A DNA stretch of 64,000 nucleotides from Prorocentrum cordatum (taxonomy: Eukaryota; Sar; Dinophyceae; Prorocentrales; Prorocentraceae): contig CAUYUJ010014276.1 of the NCBI GenBank assembly GCA_963575745.1, forward strand, positions 99,501 to 163,500, written 5' to 3'. Below are positions 11,101-20,929 of the stretch, one piece after another; within the stretch, counting starts at the first letter, position 1, and each line of letters begins with the position of its first letter. The notes beneath the pieces are model-generated. The model searched no databases. It had not been told where the DNA came from and saw nothing but the letters and a program-made list of their open reading frames with translations. A program made the position numbers and the translations under genes.

Positions 11101-11988
11101 TGGCATGCAGATGCTCAGGCCAAAACAGCTCTCCTCTCTCACCCCCAATCCTCTCAGAATGAAAGCGAGGAGGTGGACAGGAAGTGTAAACTACTGCGGG
11201 TTGTTGCACGTGTTTGCGGAAAGGTCCTTTCGGCCTTCCCTCATGAGAGATTTGATCGTATGAGCTTTGGCCCTAGGTCCAAGTTTTTAAAATCCGGGGG
11301 CTGGCATGCGTGGCAGGACCTCGAACAAGGCAGGGCGCGGTGCTTGCATTGCCTTGCTTTATGGACCGACCCGCTTTCCAGACCTATGTTAGGGTGCAAA
11401 GGCATGAGTAGCACGTGGCGTAAAACTTTAGATGTCAGCCTCGGTCACACCCTTGCCCACTGCCGAGTCTTAAAGGGCGATGCCGAGAAAACTCTTTTCT
11501 TTTGCATTGTGTGCGGAGCGTACACAGCCAGTCGCTGCCATAAGCTCGGGCAGGAGTGTTCACTACGTCGGTTGAGCGGAGCTCCGACAATTCTCCGCCG
11601 CATATACAATGGCCTCTACCCCCATTATCGGGAACCTTCGAGGCTCACGAGCAGCACGAGAAGAGGCAGCTCGTTTTTGTGTTTCTCTGCGTCTCAGCCA
11701 CCGCCACAGGAGGTGGTCGTTTCAGGTGCGAATGCTTCTGGCCTAGTCCAGACGCCTGGCATGATAGCGCTGCAGGCGCGGATCCAGGCAAAGGAGGCGG
11801 CCGCCAATTCGCGCGATCGTGTCGTCACGGCATCTCGGCACCACTCTTCGGCATCGGGTCAGAGTCCCTCCAGCGCATTTGCGCGTGTAGAGGAGCCCGT
11901 CGACGATTTTGCTGCCGAGGAAGAGGCGTCGAGATCTTTGGGTGTTTTGCTTGCTGATGGACAGGAGCCACGAGAGCCTTCTGGCTAA
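8104..11988 (+). CDS. LINE ORF2, reverse transcriptase and RNase H part
   Basis: Open frame of 1,294 residues. It is in phase with the 3' part of the endonuclease across a single TAG at 8038. The RT palm shows the first catalytic Asp in KYYDSFDLSVL (about residue 337) and the intact SYVDDDSA motif (YVDD at residues 422-425). A Cys-His cluster, CPLCGQPDSVRHRLWQC, lies near residue 769. An RNase H-like domain follows with DVCVDGSASKH (Asp about 864), TAEHQAMALLP (Glu) and NWHADAQAK (Asp about 1000). A C-terminal Cys-rich motif, FFCIVCGAYTASRC, may be another zinc site. It would copy element RNA at the nicked target. ATG at 8104 is only the first Met after the stop and is unlikely to be a true start. 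Confidence 0.85.
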   Translation: MARHLSETVGASARLQQSYTRAAEDPDGLENITARDQMLQNVQLQIQQLLGLPCPGEGGDIRLDSTLRQARSLANKFPSSGPLNGWCDERQEFLQSWEDDLLSAKQAIVKQQQDSWDQWQEQALEGGARGMHRLTKLKAMWNPTVVQTHPGVFSSNPQLLLRREGEELAKFWRASHVPPEVCVPDRVHLPRPSAAELRNASSSFSHHTSQSLDGFHPRHFSLGSDAALETFAALVQAIESLGLFPKQLFWLLFPLLEKPKGGLRPILLCAGPVCVWGRLRRPATVDFNDRYPRKYWAFGPGRSAEDAVWHQAARAEVAHHDDKVTGGFIWDGTKYYDSFDLSVLRQRALDYGIDATIVKTTYNYWRGPRLLRLGAQYASVPYFASSGLPAGDIFNDVFVRVYSTEAFGKFVASHGDVWLSSYVDDDSATTEGTEEEVISNVTRAAAALFIIFRDELRVAVHPDKVCTFGSSLAMAKSIARHLGHMSGQVSNSVVSLGTDLAPGQRRSAPRALRRRRARLRDMRRRHRVLQRYRHALPRQKGRMGKIYVAGVVPAASLGSGVIGMSNQELQQARRVLLAYKPPRHQGCSLHAKLAILGDPVWRAAVAPALHWAGAVWTAITCPQISQYTVKDVCSIWRTIPFDDDVTWRSSRGPVQRMHLSLHRLGWVSTSALTFRDDKDREVHLGYTSPAMLAHILDLATQRAHERALAEHTPGFGGDRVCVEPLKKFLGPQGKGLSPREKYLALTCFCKGVWTRTRARACGYQTDGLCPLCGQPDSVRHRLWQCMHPTAAAARAEALDGVPVEWHAEAIESEDRLFFGEMKWSHPEASYPPPSPEPNPQLYDASGAAVPWDAIDLRGLDVCVDGSASKHCIRELSRAFYSWIFLGSRPNEIVATARGTALDTLPQTSQTAEHQAMALLPMFQQLGGRRYGDSLTVVKLCRADPRHQVSRKHRYAGLRRGSLLHEVAGHSPVVSHTPAHRQLADIDALPGDERRIGLGNWHADAQAKTALLSHPQSSQNESEEVDRKCKLLRVVARVCGKVLSAFPHERFDRMSFGPRSKFLKSGGWHAWQDLEQGRARCLHCLALWTDPLSRPMLGCKGMSSTWRKTLDVSLGHTLAHCRVLKGDAEKTLFFCIVCGAYTASRCHKLGQECSLRRLSGAPTILRRIYNGLYPHYREPSRLTSSTRRGSSFLCFSASQPPPQEVVVSGANASGLVQTPGMIALQARIQAKEAAANSRDRVVTASRHHSSASGQSPSSAFARVEEPVDDFAAEEEASRSLGVLLADGQEPREPSG

Positions 11989-12290
11989 GCTTTGCGCGAG
12001 GCAGCCGTGCGCCTCGCCCATGATGAGGACGAAGGTCCTCTTATGGCAGCCGAGGAGGAGGCGTTTCACGTCGAACGCGTTTAATGCTGCTGCAGTGTGC
12101 TTGTGCGTGTCACCAGTGGTCTGGCGAAGTTAGCTTCGTGGACCGTGCTGGCGCCGTGTGCTTGCGCTCTGCCTAGTTTGTTTCAGAGCCTCTTGTGCAA
12201 CGCCACAGGGCGCTCTCGACCGAGGCTCGAGCATAAGCCTCCTCGGTCGCCGCTGATAGAGTTCATGCCCTATGGGACCGATGACGAAAA
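11989..12290 (+). other. LINE 3' untranslated region
   Basis: Non-coding tail of the LINE, from the ORF2 TAA to the right target-site duplication. It ends GGGACCGATGACGAAAA. No polyadenylation tract longer than four A is present, so the 3' end recognised by the RT is not a simple poly-A. Confidence 0.7.
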
Positions 12291-13345
12291 TGCGCCCGCA
12301 TGCGGTTCCACCCCCCATTCTGGCACACCCCTCACACGCTTCGTGGCCCCATAGGGAGCTCCACCGAAGGCCCCAGTGGCTGCGCCCGCATGCGGTTCCA
12401 CCCCCCATTCTGGCACACCCCTCACACGTTTCGTGGCCCCATAGGGAGCTCCACCGAAGGCCCCAGTGGCTGCGCCCGCATGCGGTTCCACCCCCCATTC
12501 TGGCACACCCCTCACACGTTTCGTGGCCCCATAGGGAGCTCCACCGAAGGCCCCAGTGGCTGCGCCCGCATGCGGTTCCACCCCCCATTCTGGCACACCC
12601 CTCACACGTTTCGTGGCCCCATAGGGAGCTCCACCGAAGGCCCCAGTGGCTGCGCCCGCATGCGGTTCCACCCCCCATTCTGGCACACCCCTCACACGTT
12701 TCGTGGCCCCATAGGGAGCTCCACCGAAGGCCCCAGTGGCTGCGCCCGCATGCGGTTCCACCCCCCATTCTGGCACACCCCTCACACGTTTCGTGGCCCC
12801 ATAGGGAGCTCCACCGAAGGCCCCAGTGGCTGCGCCCGCATGCGGTTCCACCCCCCATTCTGGCACACCCCTCACACGTTTCGTGGCCCCATAGGGAGCT
12901 CCACCGAAGGCCCCAGTGGCTGCGCCCGCATGCGGTTCCACCCCCCATTCTGGCACACCCCTCACACGTTTCGTGGCCCCATAGGGAGCTCCACCGAAGG
13001 CCCCAGTGGCTGCGCCCGCATGCGGTTCCACCCCCCATTCTGGCACACCCCTCACACGTTTCGTGGCCCCATAGGGAGCTCCACCGAAGGCCCCAGTGGC
13101 TGCGCCCGCATGCGGTTCCACCCCCCATTCTGGCACACCCCTCACACGTTTCGTGGCCCCATAGGGAGCTCCACCGAAGGCCCCAGTGGCTGCGCCCGCA
13201 TGCGGTTCCACCCCCCATTCTGGCACACCCCTCACACGTTTCGTGGCTCCATAGGGAGCTCCACCGAGCGCCCCAGTGGCTGCGCTCGCATGCGGTTTCC
13301 ACCCCCCCATTTCGGCACACCCCTCACTCGTTTCGTGGCCCGGGG
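12291..13345. repeat. 90-bp satellite array, right part
   Basis: About 11.7 more copies of the same 90-bp unit, beginning with the second copy of the 14-bp LINE target word (12291-12304). The last one to two copies are diverged (CGAGCGCCCCAG, CGCTCGCATGCGGTTTCC, CATTTCGGC) and the array decays at about 13340. Diverged edges around a homogeneous centre fit unequal-exchange homogenisation. Confidence 0.95.
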
Positions 13346-15600
13346 GCGCCACCAAAGAATATATCCACAATTGCGGTATTCACAACTACGTATGGTTGGG
13401 TCTTTCGTCAGGCTAATGTATTTTATCTCTTATCGTCTTCCTCCCCCTACCTTCTCATTCTTAGCACTGTTTCACATGTTTTGATCACCGTGCTGGCTGA
13501 TTCGCGAGTGGTGTCTCTGGGGCTGGAGAAATCACGGAATCACGGCACGGATCAAACAAAAGCATTCCAGTAGCTACGTGCAGTGTTCTACCCGGTGATT
13601 CCACCATATTTCCGTCCACATGTCCATCTTTCATTCCATCCCACCATCCATCCTTCACTCTTTCTTGTGCTTCTCTCTCTCATCCTCCCCTTCCCCCGTT
13701 CCGTCAAATCCCTCCGACAATTCGTTCGAAGGCATCCTGGCTCTCTTGGCGGGAATCACCACCATTGAGCATCGATGCGTGCCAGTTATCACTTTGGAGG
13801 GTAACGATGGATGTCAACAAGAATCTTGGAAGGGGAGCGCGCCACCCTGCGAGATTGCTCCTCTGACGAACTCCGTGTGAGACTGAAGACACTCGTCTGT
13901 GTCGTAGGGTGGCGTCGCCCTAGAGACGGGAGATCCTTGCCCAGCCTCGTCCTCCTCCTCTTTCTCCTTTTCTTTTCGAATGCACCGCAGCCGCATCGGG
14001 GCAAGGGTCAATATCTTGCTGCGGGGCTCTTTCTCTGGTCTGGGCATGGTTGTCTGGGCAGAAGAAGTAAGCGGCGTCAGACAAGCCACGCTTTGCACAG
14101 CCTGGACGTTTCCGCAGGGCCTTGCTTGTAACATTGTGCACGGGTCCCTAAGCAGGTTTGGTGCATCGTGCACGCCATGCGCGGGGCCCTTTATGTGGGC
14201 CGTGTGTTGCGCGCTACTTCGCGTGGAACTTCTTGCTGCATGGTCTCGCTCCTTCAGCTCCCTCGCTGCATGCATATCCATGGACGTGTTGGTATCTGCG
14301 CAGTTCACGTTGCGTATGCTCAGATCACGTGTCTGCTTGTGTCTGTCTTTGAATGACGTTCGTCCGATGCGTGCGCATTACACGCGCTTCGAGTTCATTC
14401 GGCGATGTGTGTTGTCATGTACTCGGTGTGAGGCGCGACCGCCGAAACGTCCGAATGATTTGGAAAACGAGCGCATGGTGTATCAAAACGTGGTAGGCCG
14501 AAGAGTGGCCATACTTGTCTATGGGCGAGCCGACAGACATCGAACAGCCACCATGAGTTACCAGACTCTGACAACCGTCGAGCATGCCAGCGAGGACACC
14601 CCCAAGCGCGTTCGAGGACGTGACTTGGAGGACGAGGAGCAGCAGGAGAGCTCAGCCGTAGCTCGCTAGTCATCGTAGCCTAGCTACGCCTAGCGTTTGA
14701 CCAGTCTAGCCTTGCCTAGCCGCTCAGGTCGGTGCTCTAGCTTGACTTCGCTAAGTGCACACCCGCGAGAAGCAGTCGAAGCTTTGCCATCTTGCCAAGC
14801 CTTGCTTGGTCCAGCCCGGCCCAGCTTGGCTTGGCCTGGCGTAGACCAGCCCATCCTCATCCACCCCATCCTAGTCTCCTTGGCGTCGCCCCCCTTCTCG
14901 GACGACTGGTGGTTTGTGGATCATAACTCGGCTCTCCGGGGGCCGTTCGGGACGATCCGGGCACCCCCAGAATGCTCTCGGCGAGGCCCAGCCGCTGGAA
15001 CGCATCCCAGGGTTGGAAAACGCGGAGAACCTTCGAAAACTTTTAAAAACCTCACACCTCGAACCCGAAATCCAGAGGTCGCATTGCAATGCTGCAAGCT
15101 GCCAAGGACCCTTGGCTAGGAGACCTCGTCAGGCGACGCGATGAGAACGGGCGGGCTCCTGACAGACGGGACGGGGGCCCCGAGGCGTGCGGCGTGCGAA
15201 GCGCTCGCGGCCAATCAGCGCACCGCATCCACCTGGCGCCAACAGCAGAAGCCTGGGTGCCGCGGTCCGATGCAGAGCCGGGAGAAAAAACCAGCGTGGC
15301 CCGCGCAGATCCGGAAGGAAAAGGATCGCCTCCGGCGCTCGAACCCTTTTTTGAGCGACGCAACAAAAACGGAGTCGTGTCTTCGCCGACATTGGCTCGC
15401 AAACTGCCCACGTGAGGTCGCGCGTAAGCGCCCTCGTCTCCAATGTGGCGTGCCCCTCTGGCGGCCCGCGTAAGCCACCGCGTAAGGTCGCTGCGCCATC
15501 GTGCGTGAGACCCGATTTTAATCGTCGCTCATTTGGAGGATCATCTGGGGGGACCTTCGCCCACGATCGGGCGGGGGTGAGAGCAGCCCCGCAGGATCTC
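13346..15600. other. Unique region without confident gene
   Basis: No recognised domain. The longest open frame is plus strand 13980-14669 (229 codons), ending in an acidic tail EDTPKRVRGRDLEDEEQQE. Its first two thirds look like random Cys/Leu-rich translation, so I do not call it a gene. CCTTGCCTAGC/CCAAGCCTTGCTTGG-like repetitive words occur at 14690-14860. Confidence 0.3.
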
Positions 15601-15670
15601 AACCTCTCCTTCTCCTCCTCCTCCTCCTCCTCCTCCTCCTCCTCCTCCTCCTCCTCCTCCTCCTCCTCCG
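15601..15670. repeat. (TCC)n microsatellite
   Basis: Nearly perfect TCC triplet run of about 60 bp. Flanking frames become poly-Ser or poly-Glu only because of this run. Confidence 0.9.
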
Positions 15671-15696
15671 TCGAGGGTCGTGGCGTCGTTCTCCTC

Positions 15697-16056
15697 TTAT
15701 GCATTGTTTAACCCCACGTGCAATATTAAAATGAAGAACTGCACCCTGAACCTTCGATCCTTGCAAGCCTGCTTTACGAACCGCTTCAGAGCCGCCCAAC
15801 TGTAGTGATATATAGTTGGCCAAAGTGTCGCTCGTCGTTCCAGTATCGATGCCTCCCTGGGATCTGTGACATCTGAGGCCATGACGCACATGTAGAACGC
15901 GTCGGGACGTGAAGCGGTAGGTGCGTCCTGTGATCCCAGAAGATTCGGGGAACTCCCGGCCACTTCAAGTCGTTCTCGATTCGTGCGTGAAGAATTCCAT
16001 ACTCCCACCGGCCGAGTAGTGCCCACCACCCTCATTAGTGCCGCCGAAGGTCGCAA
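15697..16056 (-). CDS. Possible small protein or exon, unknown function
   Basis: A 119-codon minus-strand frame whose middle reads like genuine protein: DAFYMCVMASDVTDPREAS, then ILERRATLWPTIYHYSWAAL and KRFVKQACKDRRFRVQFF, with mixed hydrophobic and charged residues and no low complexity. It has no motif I recognise. The last residues (ILILHVGLNNA) may be intron read-through. It is not part of an obvious retroelement. It could be one exon of a spliced host gene; neighbouring exons were not identified. Confidence 0.3.
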   Translation of the reverse strand: MRPSAALMRVVGTTRPVGVWNSSRTNRERLEVAGSSPNLLGSQDAPTASRPDAFYMCVMASDVTDPREASILERRATLWPTIYHYSWAALKRFVKQACKDRRFRVQFFILILHVGLNNA

Positions 16057-16170
16057 ATAATCCCAGAACCAACAAGCCGACGGATCTCTGCTCGTGTCGG
16101 TTGCACTAAACGTGGTTTGTGGAGGTCGGCGGCCTAGAAGGGGCTTGTGTACTGTTGCAGGAGTTGGAAC

Positions 16171-16551
16171 CTAATTGTGCTCGACGTTGCAAGTCAAACA
16201 AAATTCGAAACGAAACTTTGCACTGGCCGGAGCGAGTGCCGACGTCAACAGCACAAACATCACCAAGATAAACGCGACACCACGCCCAAACCCGTACCTG
16301 GTCGACACCCGCCCGTGATCATCGGTGCGCAATTGGTCGTGGCGTCCAGTCGCAAGCTGCAAATGTGGGACGTCGCACTTGCACCACTCCCTGAGTCTGA
16401 CCTCACGCGGCATCGATGGCTGCGGTGAGCTCCCATCGGGGATCCGTGCACCAGAAAAGCTAAGGTTTTCTTGTCTTAAATTAAGCTCAAACAACAATGC
16501 TCGAGCCACCACGGCTTGAGCGGAGATTGCTCTGCGGACGACGACGGCCAA
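16171..16551 (-). CDS. Possible small protein with one hydrophobic segment
   Basis: A 126-codon minus-strand frame. Near the C-terminus it has a hydrophobic stretch, GVAFILVMFVLLTSALAPA, that could span a membrane or be an internal signal anchor. It is followed by a short tail with two cysteines (FCLTCN). No family is recognised and codon-level evidence is weak, so this may be a chance frame. Confidence 0.2.
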   Translation of the reverse strand: MAVVVRRAISAQAVVARALLFELNLRQENLSFSGARIPDGSSPQPSMPREVRLREWCKCDVPHLQLATGRHDQLRTDDHGRVSTRYGFGRGVAFILVMFVLLTSALAPASAKFRFEFCLTCNVEHN

Positions 16552-16679
16552 GATGATGACGACGCCGACGGAGACGACGAGGGAGACTCACAAGGCGCGA
16601 CGCAGCTCGGAAAGCTCCCAGGGGACTCCTCCTGCGCCTCCCCTTTCTCCTTCACACCCTCCTCGCCCTGCCCATCCCT

Positions 16680-16795
16680 TCCTCCTCCTCCTCCTCCTCC
16701 TCCTCCTCCTCCTCCTCCTCCTCCTCCGCCTCCTCCTTCTCCTCATCCTCCTCCTCCTCCTCCTTCTCCTCCTCCTCCTTCCCCCCCTTCTCAAA
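16680..16795. repeat. (TCC)n/(TTC)n microsatellite
   Basis: TCC and CTT triplets for about 115 bp. The flanking 16800-17480 region has no recognised gene. Confidence 0.9.
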
Positions 16796-17729
16796 TCGAA
16801 TACTCCTCCTCCACCCTCTCCCTCCTTGCGCGGGCTTCAGAACCACGTCGGGTGGGTCGGCGTCATCGGGTGCAACGTAGCGGCGAGGCAGGTACGCCAG
16901 TTGAAGACAAATGGCACTTGAAAGTTTAACCATCTTGAAAAATGAAGGAGCATTCACAAAGTAATGGGAGGCGGCGACGCCCGTAGGAGGAGGATGGGCG
17001 ACATGGGGAAGGAAGGATATGGAGGGGCGAGAGAGGGAGAAGGCGAGGGGTGCCAAAAATCCTCCCTTCTCGACCCCTCCTCGCCCTCCACATCCTAAAC
17101 TTGTTGGCTGAACTTTTCGGCTTAGACATCTTAGCTCATATTGTATCCAGCCGCCCTCGGAAGGATGGGGGTCCCCTATCAACCTCAGCTCTCGGGTCAG
17201 GGTCAGCTCCCCCAACTGGTTCTTTAGGGATCCCCGATACTACATTGAGCCCCCAAGGGGCTCCCAAGACGGCCCACGAGGGCCTCAAGGAGAACGCAAG
17301 AGGGGTCTCAGACGGGGGACACGAACAGCCATTTCGAGCTCTCTGCCCCGCGAGGCCCACGACTGCTCACCCACACTTCAAGGGAACTACCACACCTATC
17401 AGCGCCGCGGTGGGCAACGAAAACGCGGGCAAACGCCCGCCATGGAATAGTCTGGGCTGGCGGCGCGAGCAAAGCGATTAGATCATATTTCTGGTGACGG
17501 TCGTTACCTGGGGGTGGGGGGGGGCCAGGCAACGGTACCACTTGGGCGGGTTTGGGCACGTCGTGGCGGGTGTGCACTGCGATGGCCGTAGTGTGCGCGC
17601 GAGCACCAGCATGGGGGGAAGGTCCAAAACGCCCCCTGCGCACGATCGTTACCGTTACCCTCGGTGGAGGGGGGGGCGGGGGGGGCCAGGTAGCAAACTT
17701 TCCGGGGGGGGGCGATAAACGGGGTGGCG

Positions 17730-17734
17730 AATCC

Positions 17735-17766
<32 letters not shown>

Positions 17767-17899
17767 TTGTGTTTGTGTTTGTGTTTGTGTTTGTGTTTGT
17801 GTTTGTGTTTGTGTTTGTGTTTGTGTTTGTGTTTGTGTTTGTGTTTGTGTTTGTGTTTGTGTTTGTGTTTGTGTTTGTGTTTGTGTTTGTGTTTGTGTT

Positions 17900-17932
<33 letters not shown>

Positions 17933-17935
17933 TTT
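17730..17935. repeat. (TA)n, (GTTTGT)n and (GT)n compound microsatellite
   Basis: A TA run (about 17737-17759) passes into about 24 copies of the hexamer GTTTGT (about 17761-17905) and then GT dinucleotides to about 17930. Cys/Val or Phe/Val dipeptide frames through it are artefacts. Confidence 0.95.
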
Positions 17936-18039
17936 TCTTGCCCCTGTTGGGCCTCAGGGGGGGTCCTTTGGAGCACCCGAGGTGCACGAAAGGTGCACCT
18001 TTCTTCCCCCCCCCCATATATGATCCAGGGTCGAGGGTT

Positions 18040-18122
18040 CACGGCCCCCCCCCCCCCCCCCCCCAGATGGTATGGTCCCAGGATTCCTCGGGCCCCCCCC
18101 CCCCAGATGGTATGGTCCCAGA

Positions 18123-18198
<76 letters not shown>

Positions 18199-18337
18199 AC
18201 GATGACGGCGACGACTACGACGACGGCGACGACGACGACGACGACCACGACGACGACGACGACGGCTGCGGCGGCGACGACGCCGGCGGCGGCGGCGAAG
18301 ACGACGATGATAACGAAGACGACGGCGACGACGACGA

Positions 18338-18371
<34 letters not shown>

Positions 18372-18680
18372 GACGAGGAGGACGAGGACGACGAGGACGA
18401 CGACGACGACGACGACGACGACGACCTCTGAGCCACCACAGCACTACACCACATCCACAGGGGGGGGGCACCGCAGCGCAGCACCACGCCACGCCCACTT
18501 CTGAACCACCACAGCAGCACACCACATCCACAGGGGGGGGGGGGGCACCGCAGCGCAGCACCACGCCACGCCCACAGGGGGGGGCGGGGGGGACCATCGC
18601 GCGGGGGTGTGGGGGGGGCCCAATGGCATCAGCATTGGGGGGGGGGCCCAAGCCCTGGACCATATATCGCCCACCCGTTA
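18040..18680. repeat. Poly-C runs, (GAC)n tract and duplicated CCACCACAG block
   Basis: Two copies of CCCCAGATGGTATGGTCCCAG (about 18062 and 18102) are separated by poly-C. A GAC-triplet tract of about 300 bp follows (18123-18425), with AAC, GGC and GAG variants. Then a roughly 75-bp segment containing CCACATCCACAGGGGGGG and CCGCAGCGCAGCACC is repeated twice (about 18430-18580). The G-rich part ends in short CCCAATG/CATTGGG inverted words near 18620. Confidence 0.85.
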
Positions 18681-18699
18681 CGCAACGTCCGATTTCTTC

Positions 18700-18765
18700 G
18701 TCCGCCTCCTCCTCCTCCTCCTCCTCCTCCTCCTCCTCCTCCTCCTCCTCCTTTTCCTCCTCCGC
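18700..18765. repeat. (TCC)n microsatellite
   Basis: Run of TCC triplets of about 50 bp, with the surrounding frames reduced to poly-Ser or poly-Pro. Confidence 0.9.
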
Positions 18766-18949
18766 GTCGCCCTGCCGTCGGCGCTGTCCCGGTCGAACTC
18801 CCGATGAGGATGGTACCGCGGTGGACGCATGCATTGTTGGAAAAACAAGGGGAATTTATTCTAGACGCTTCGCGTGACCCCATCAGCCCATCCAGAAACG
18901 CTACCCAGAGGAATTGCCTCGATCAGGGAAGTGGGCAGCACACAGAGGA

Positions 18950-19700
18950 AGGGTCCCCCAGTGGAGGCTTCTTGGAGCGTCTTGGGGGCCTCTTGGCGAT
19001 CCTGGACGCCTCCAAGAGCGTCTTGGGTGCCTCGGAGAGCTACTTGGGGCCTCTTAGGGGGTCTCTGGGGAGCCTCTTGGAGGCCTCTTGGGCGCCTGTT
19101 GGGCCTCTTGGGGCCGTCTGGGTGCCTCATGAGGCCCTCTTGGGATGCTCTTTGGAGCCTTGGGAGCGCTCTTGGAGCCCTCTTGGGTCATCTTGGAGCC
19201 ATCTTGAGGCCTCAGATGTCCATCGGAAGCGAAAAGGCGAGAAAGCCAAAAACATTGTTTTTCCTGAGGTTTTGGAAGGATGTTGGCCTCTTCGGGGCCT
19301 CCTGGGGGAGCTCTTTGGCCACTTGGAGCCGTCTTGGAGCGGTCTTGGGGCCTCTTGGAGCATCGTGGGAGCCATCGTGAGGCATCTTGGGATATCTTGA
19401 GCCATCTTGGAGGTCATCTTGGGATCTCCCAGGCGCTCTTGGAGTCATCTTAAGCAGTAGGCCAACATGTGGCCAAAACCTTAGTAAAATCAATGATTTT
19501 GGCATTGTCGCCGAGGCCTCTTGGAGCGTTTTGGGTGCCTCTGGGGGGCCTCTTGGGGCCTCTTGGGGGTCTCTTGGGAGCCTCTTGGGGGTATCCTGGG
19601 GGCCTCTTGGGGGCCTCTTGGAGCCTCCTGGCCACCTCTTGGGGCCCTCTTGGGGCACCCGTGGGAGCCTTGGGAGCGCTCGTGGGGCCATGTCGGAGGA
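18950..19700. repeat. TTGGG-type minisatellite, locus 3
   Basis: Two blocks of GGGGCCTCTTGG-like units (about 18965-19215 and 19295-19690) flank a short A-rich spacer. The spacer of this locus (AAGCGAAAAGGCGAGAAAGC) resembles the one at locus 2, suggesting both descend from one larger repeat. Confidence 0.7.
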
Positions 19701-19739
19701 GATCGATCAAAGAAGGGGGGGGTCCTTAATTAGCGCCCC

Positions 19740-20400
19740 CCCCCAGGAGGCCACAATGTGGCCAAAACCTTTTTGTAAAACCAATGAATTTGGCTTCCTC
19801 ACCGAGGCCGTTTTGGACGCTCCGACTAGGGGGAGGGGTAAACCCCTCCCCGAAGGGGAAGAAGGGGGTGGAAGAGGAAACACCCTAAACCACCTACGCC
19901 CTAAAGGACTGGTGGGATTTATCCGAAGCGACAGTCGTTCGACGTTCAAAATGGCAATAATAACATCTCTGATTTGCAGTGGTATCCCGTGCAATTTCCA
20001 TTATGGTAATCGTGAGGACATGCGAGAAGCAAGTTTTGATGCGAATCGCAGAAGCGTGCGGCAAGTCACCGCCGCCCCATGCGTCATTAGAAAAGCACGT
20101 GCTGCCAGCCGCTGATCCAAAGCTGGGCCAGGGTACTGGGTCGTGTGTTTCCCCAGCCGTTGTGGAGATTAGCCGGGGGGGGACACCGGAAATCGTTCCA
20201 AGAGTCCAGGCAGCGGTCAGCTGCGAGGAGCCGCGGCAGAGCCATGGGGACCCGTGGAGAGACTTCGGCAAGTAACACCGGAGGGGCTGCCAGTATACCC
20301 AAGGCAGGAAATTCACACCAAAGCACACCAAGCCCCACTGTGGGTGGTGAACCAACCGCAGAGTGCAGTGAATCGAAGACGAATGCAGCGAGTCACCGCC
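19740..20400. other. No recognised gene
   Basis: Mixed sequence between two minisatellites. A short inverted word pair GGGGTAAACCCC/CCCCTCCCCGAAGGGG lies near 19835. Open frames here have no identifiable domain. Confidence 0.3.
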
Positions 20401-20405
20401 GTGCC

Positions 20406-20427
20406 ATGGTGGCCGTTTTAGCTCAAG
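20406..20427 (+). promoter_or_regulatory. Candidate relict spliced leader
   Basis: The last 19 bases, GTGGCCGTTTTAGCTCAAG, match the dinoflagellate spliced-leader core GTAGCCATTTTGGCTCAAG at 16 of 19 positions and run directly into an ATG (20428). Such relicts mark mRNAs that were trans-spliced, reverse-transcribed and re-inserted. Here the downstream frame is soon swallowed by minisatellite sequence, so no intact gene is attached. Confidence 0.45.
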
Positions 20428-20429
20428 AT

Positions 20430-20620
20430 GGGTTCGAAGGCTTTCAAGAAGGCCCTAAGACGGCCAACATCGCCCGACGAAGCCTCCAAACAGGGCAAGA
20501 AGGGCGACCAATGCCCCAAGAGGGCCCAAGAGGGCGTCCAGAGGGGCCTGGGACGGCCCAAGAGCCACAGAGCGTACCGAGATGTTCCCGAAGATCCTCC
20601 AAGGGACCCCAGGACGCATC
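20430..20620. repeat. Minisatellite of the TTGGG type in reverse orientation
   Basis: Units such as AAGAGGGCCCAAGAGGGCGTCC and AAGACGGCCAACATC are the reverse complement of the TTGGG minisatellite. Most of it (from 20470) lies inside the 2.5-kb tandem duplication and recurs at 22978-23125. Confidence 0.7.
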
Positions 20621-20929
20621 AGCATGGTCCAATAGGTTTTCAATAATCACCTGGATAGCCCCCAATATAGCCCAAGGGGGCCCCTAGGGAGCCTGCAGAC
20701 ATGCATGAGGGGCCCAATAATGAGCCAAGAAGGCCCTCGGAGACTACGAAAACAACCCCACGAGGTCCTGGAATGACGGCCGAAACGCCCCGTGCCCGCA
20801 CAGCATTTGCATCGGAGCGTGCGCGAAAGAGCAGCGCTTCCGTTGTGCCCGAAATCGATGTTACTAGGGATCGTTCGTCGAAGGGCGCGGACGTATCGTA
20901 CAGCCAAAACGATGGCCTCTGTTCGAAAA

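Larger units (their letters stand above)
5727..12290 (+). mobile_element. Full-length non-LTR retrotransposon (LINE-1 of this window)
   Basis: A 6,564-bp insertion inside the 90-bp satellite, flanked by the exact 14-bp duplication TGCGCCCGCATGCG. That length is normal for target-primed reverse transcription. It has a 5' leader of about 150 bp, a first ORF with zinc finger and coiled coils, a second ORF with endonuclease, reverse transcriptase (RT) and RNase H regions, and a 3' untranslated region of about 300 bp ending in GATGACGAAAA with no long poly-A tail. ORF2 carries one frameshift and one TAG stop, so this copy is probably no longer autonomous although both ends look intact. Confidence 0.92.

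Noticed and set aside
12130-13573. Long repeat proteins on both strands of the right satellite
   Set aside because: Same artefact of the 90-bp unit.
13980-14669. 229-codon plus-strand frame as a gene
   Set aside because: Only the last 25 residues look protein-like; no motif, no support for splicing.
17308-18834. A 508-codon minus-strand frame with Gln/Thr and Arg runs
   Set aside because: Translation of GTTTGT and GAC microsatellites.
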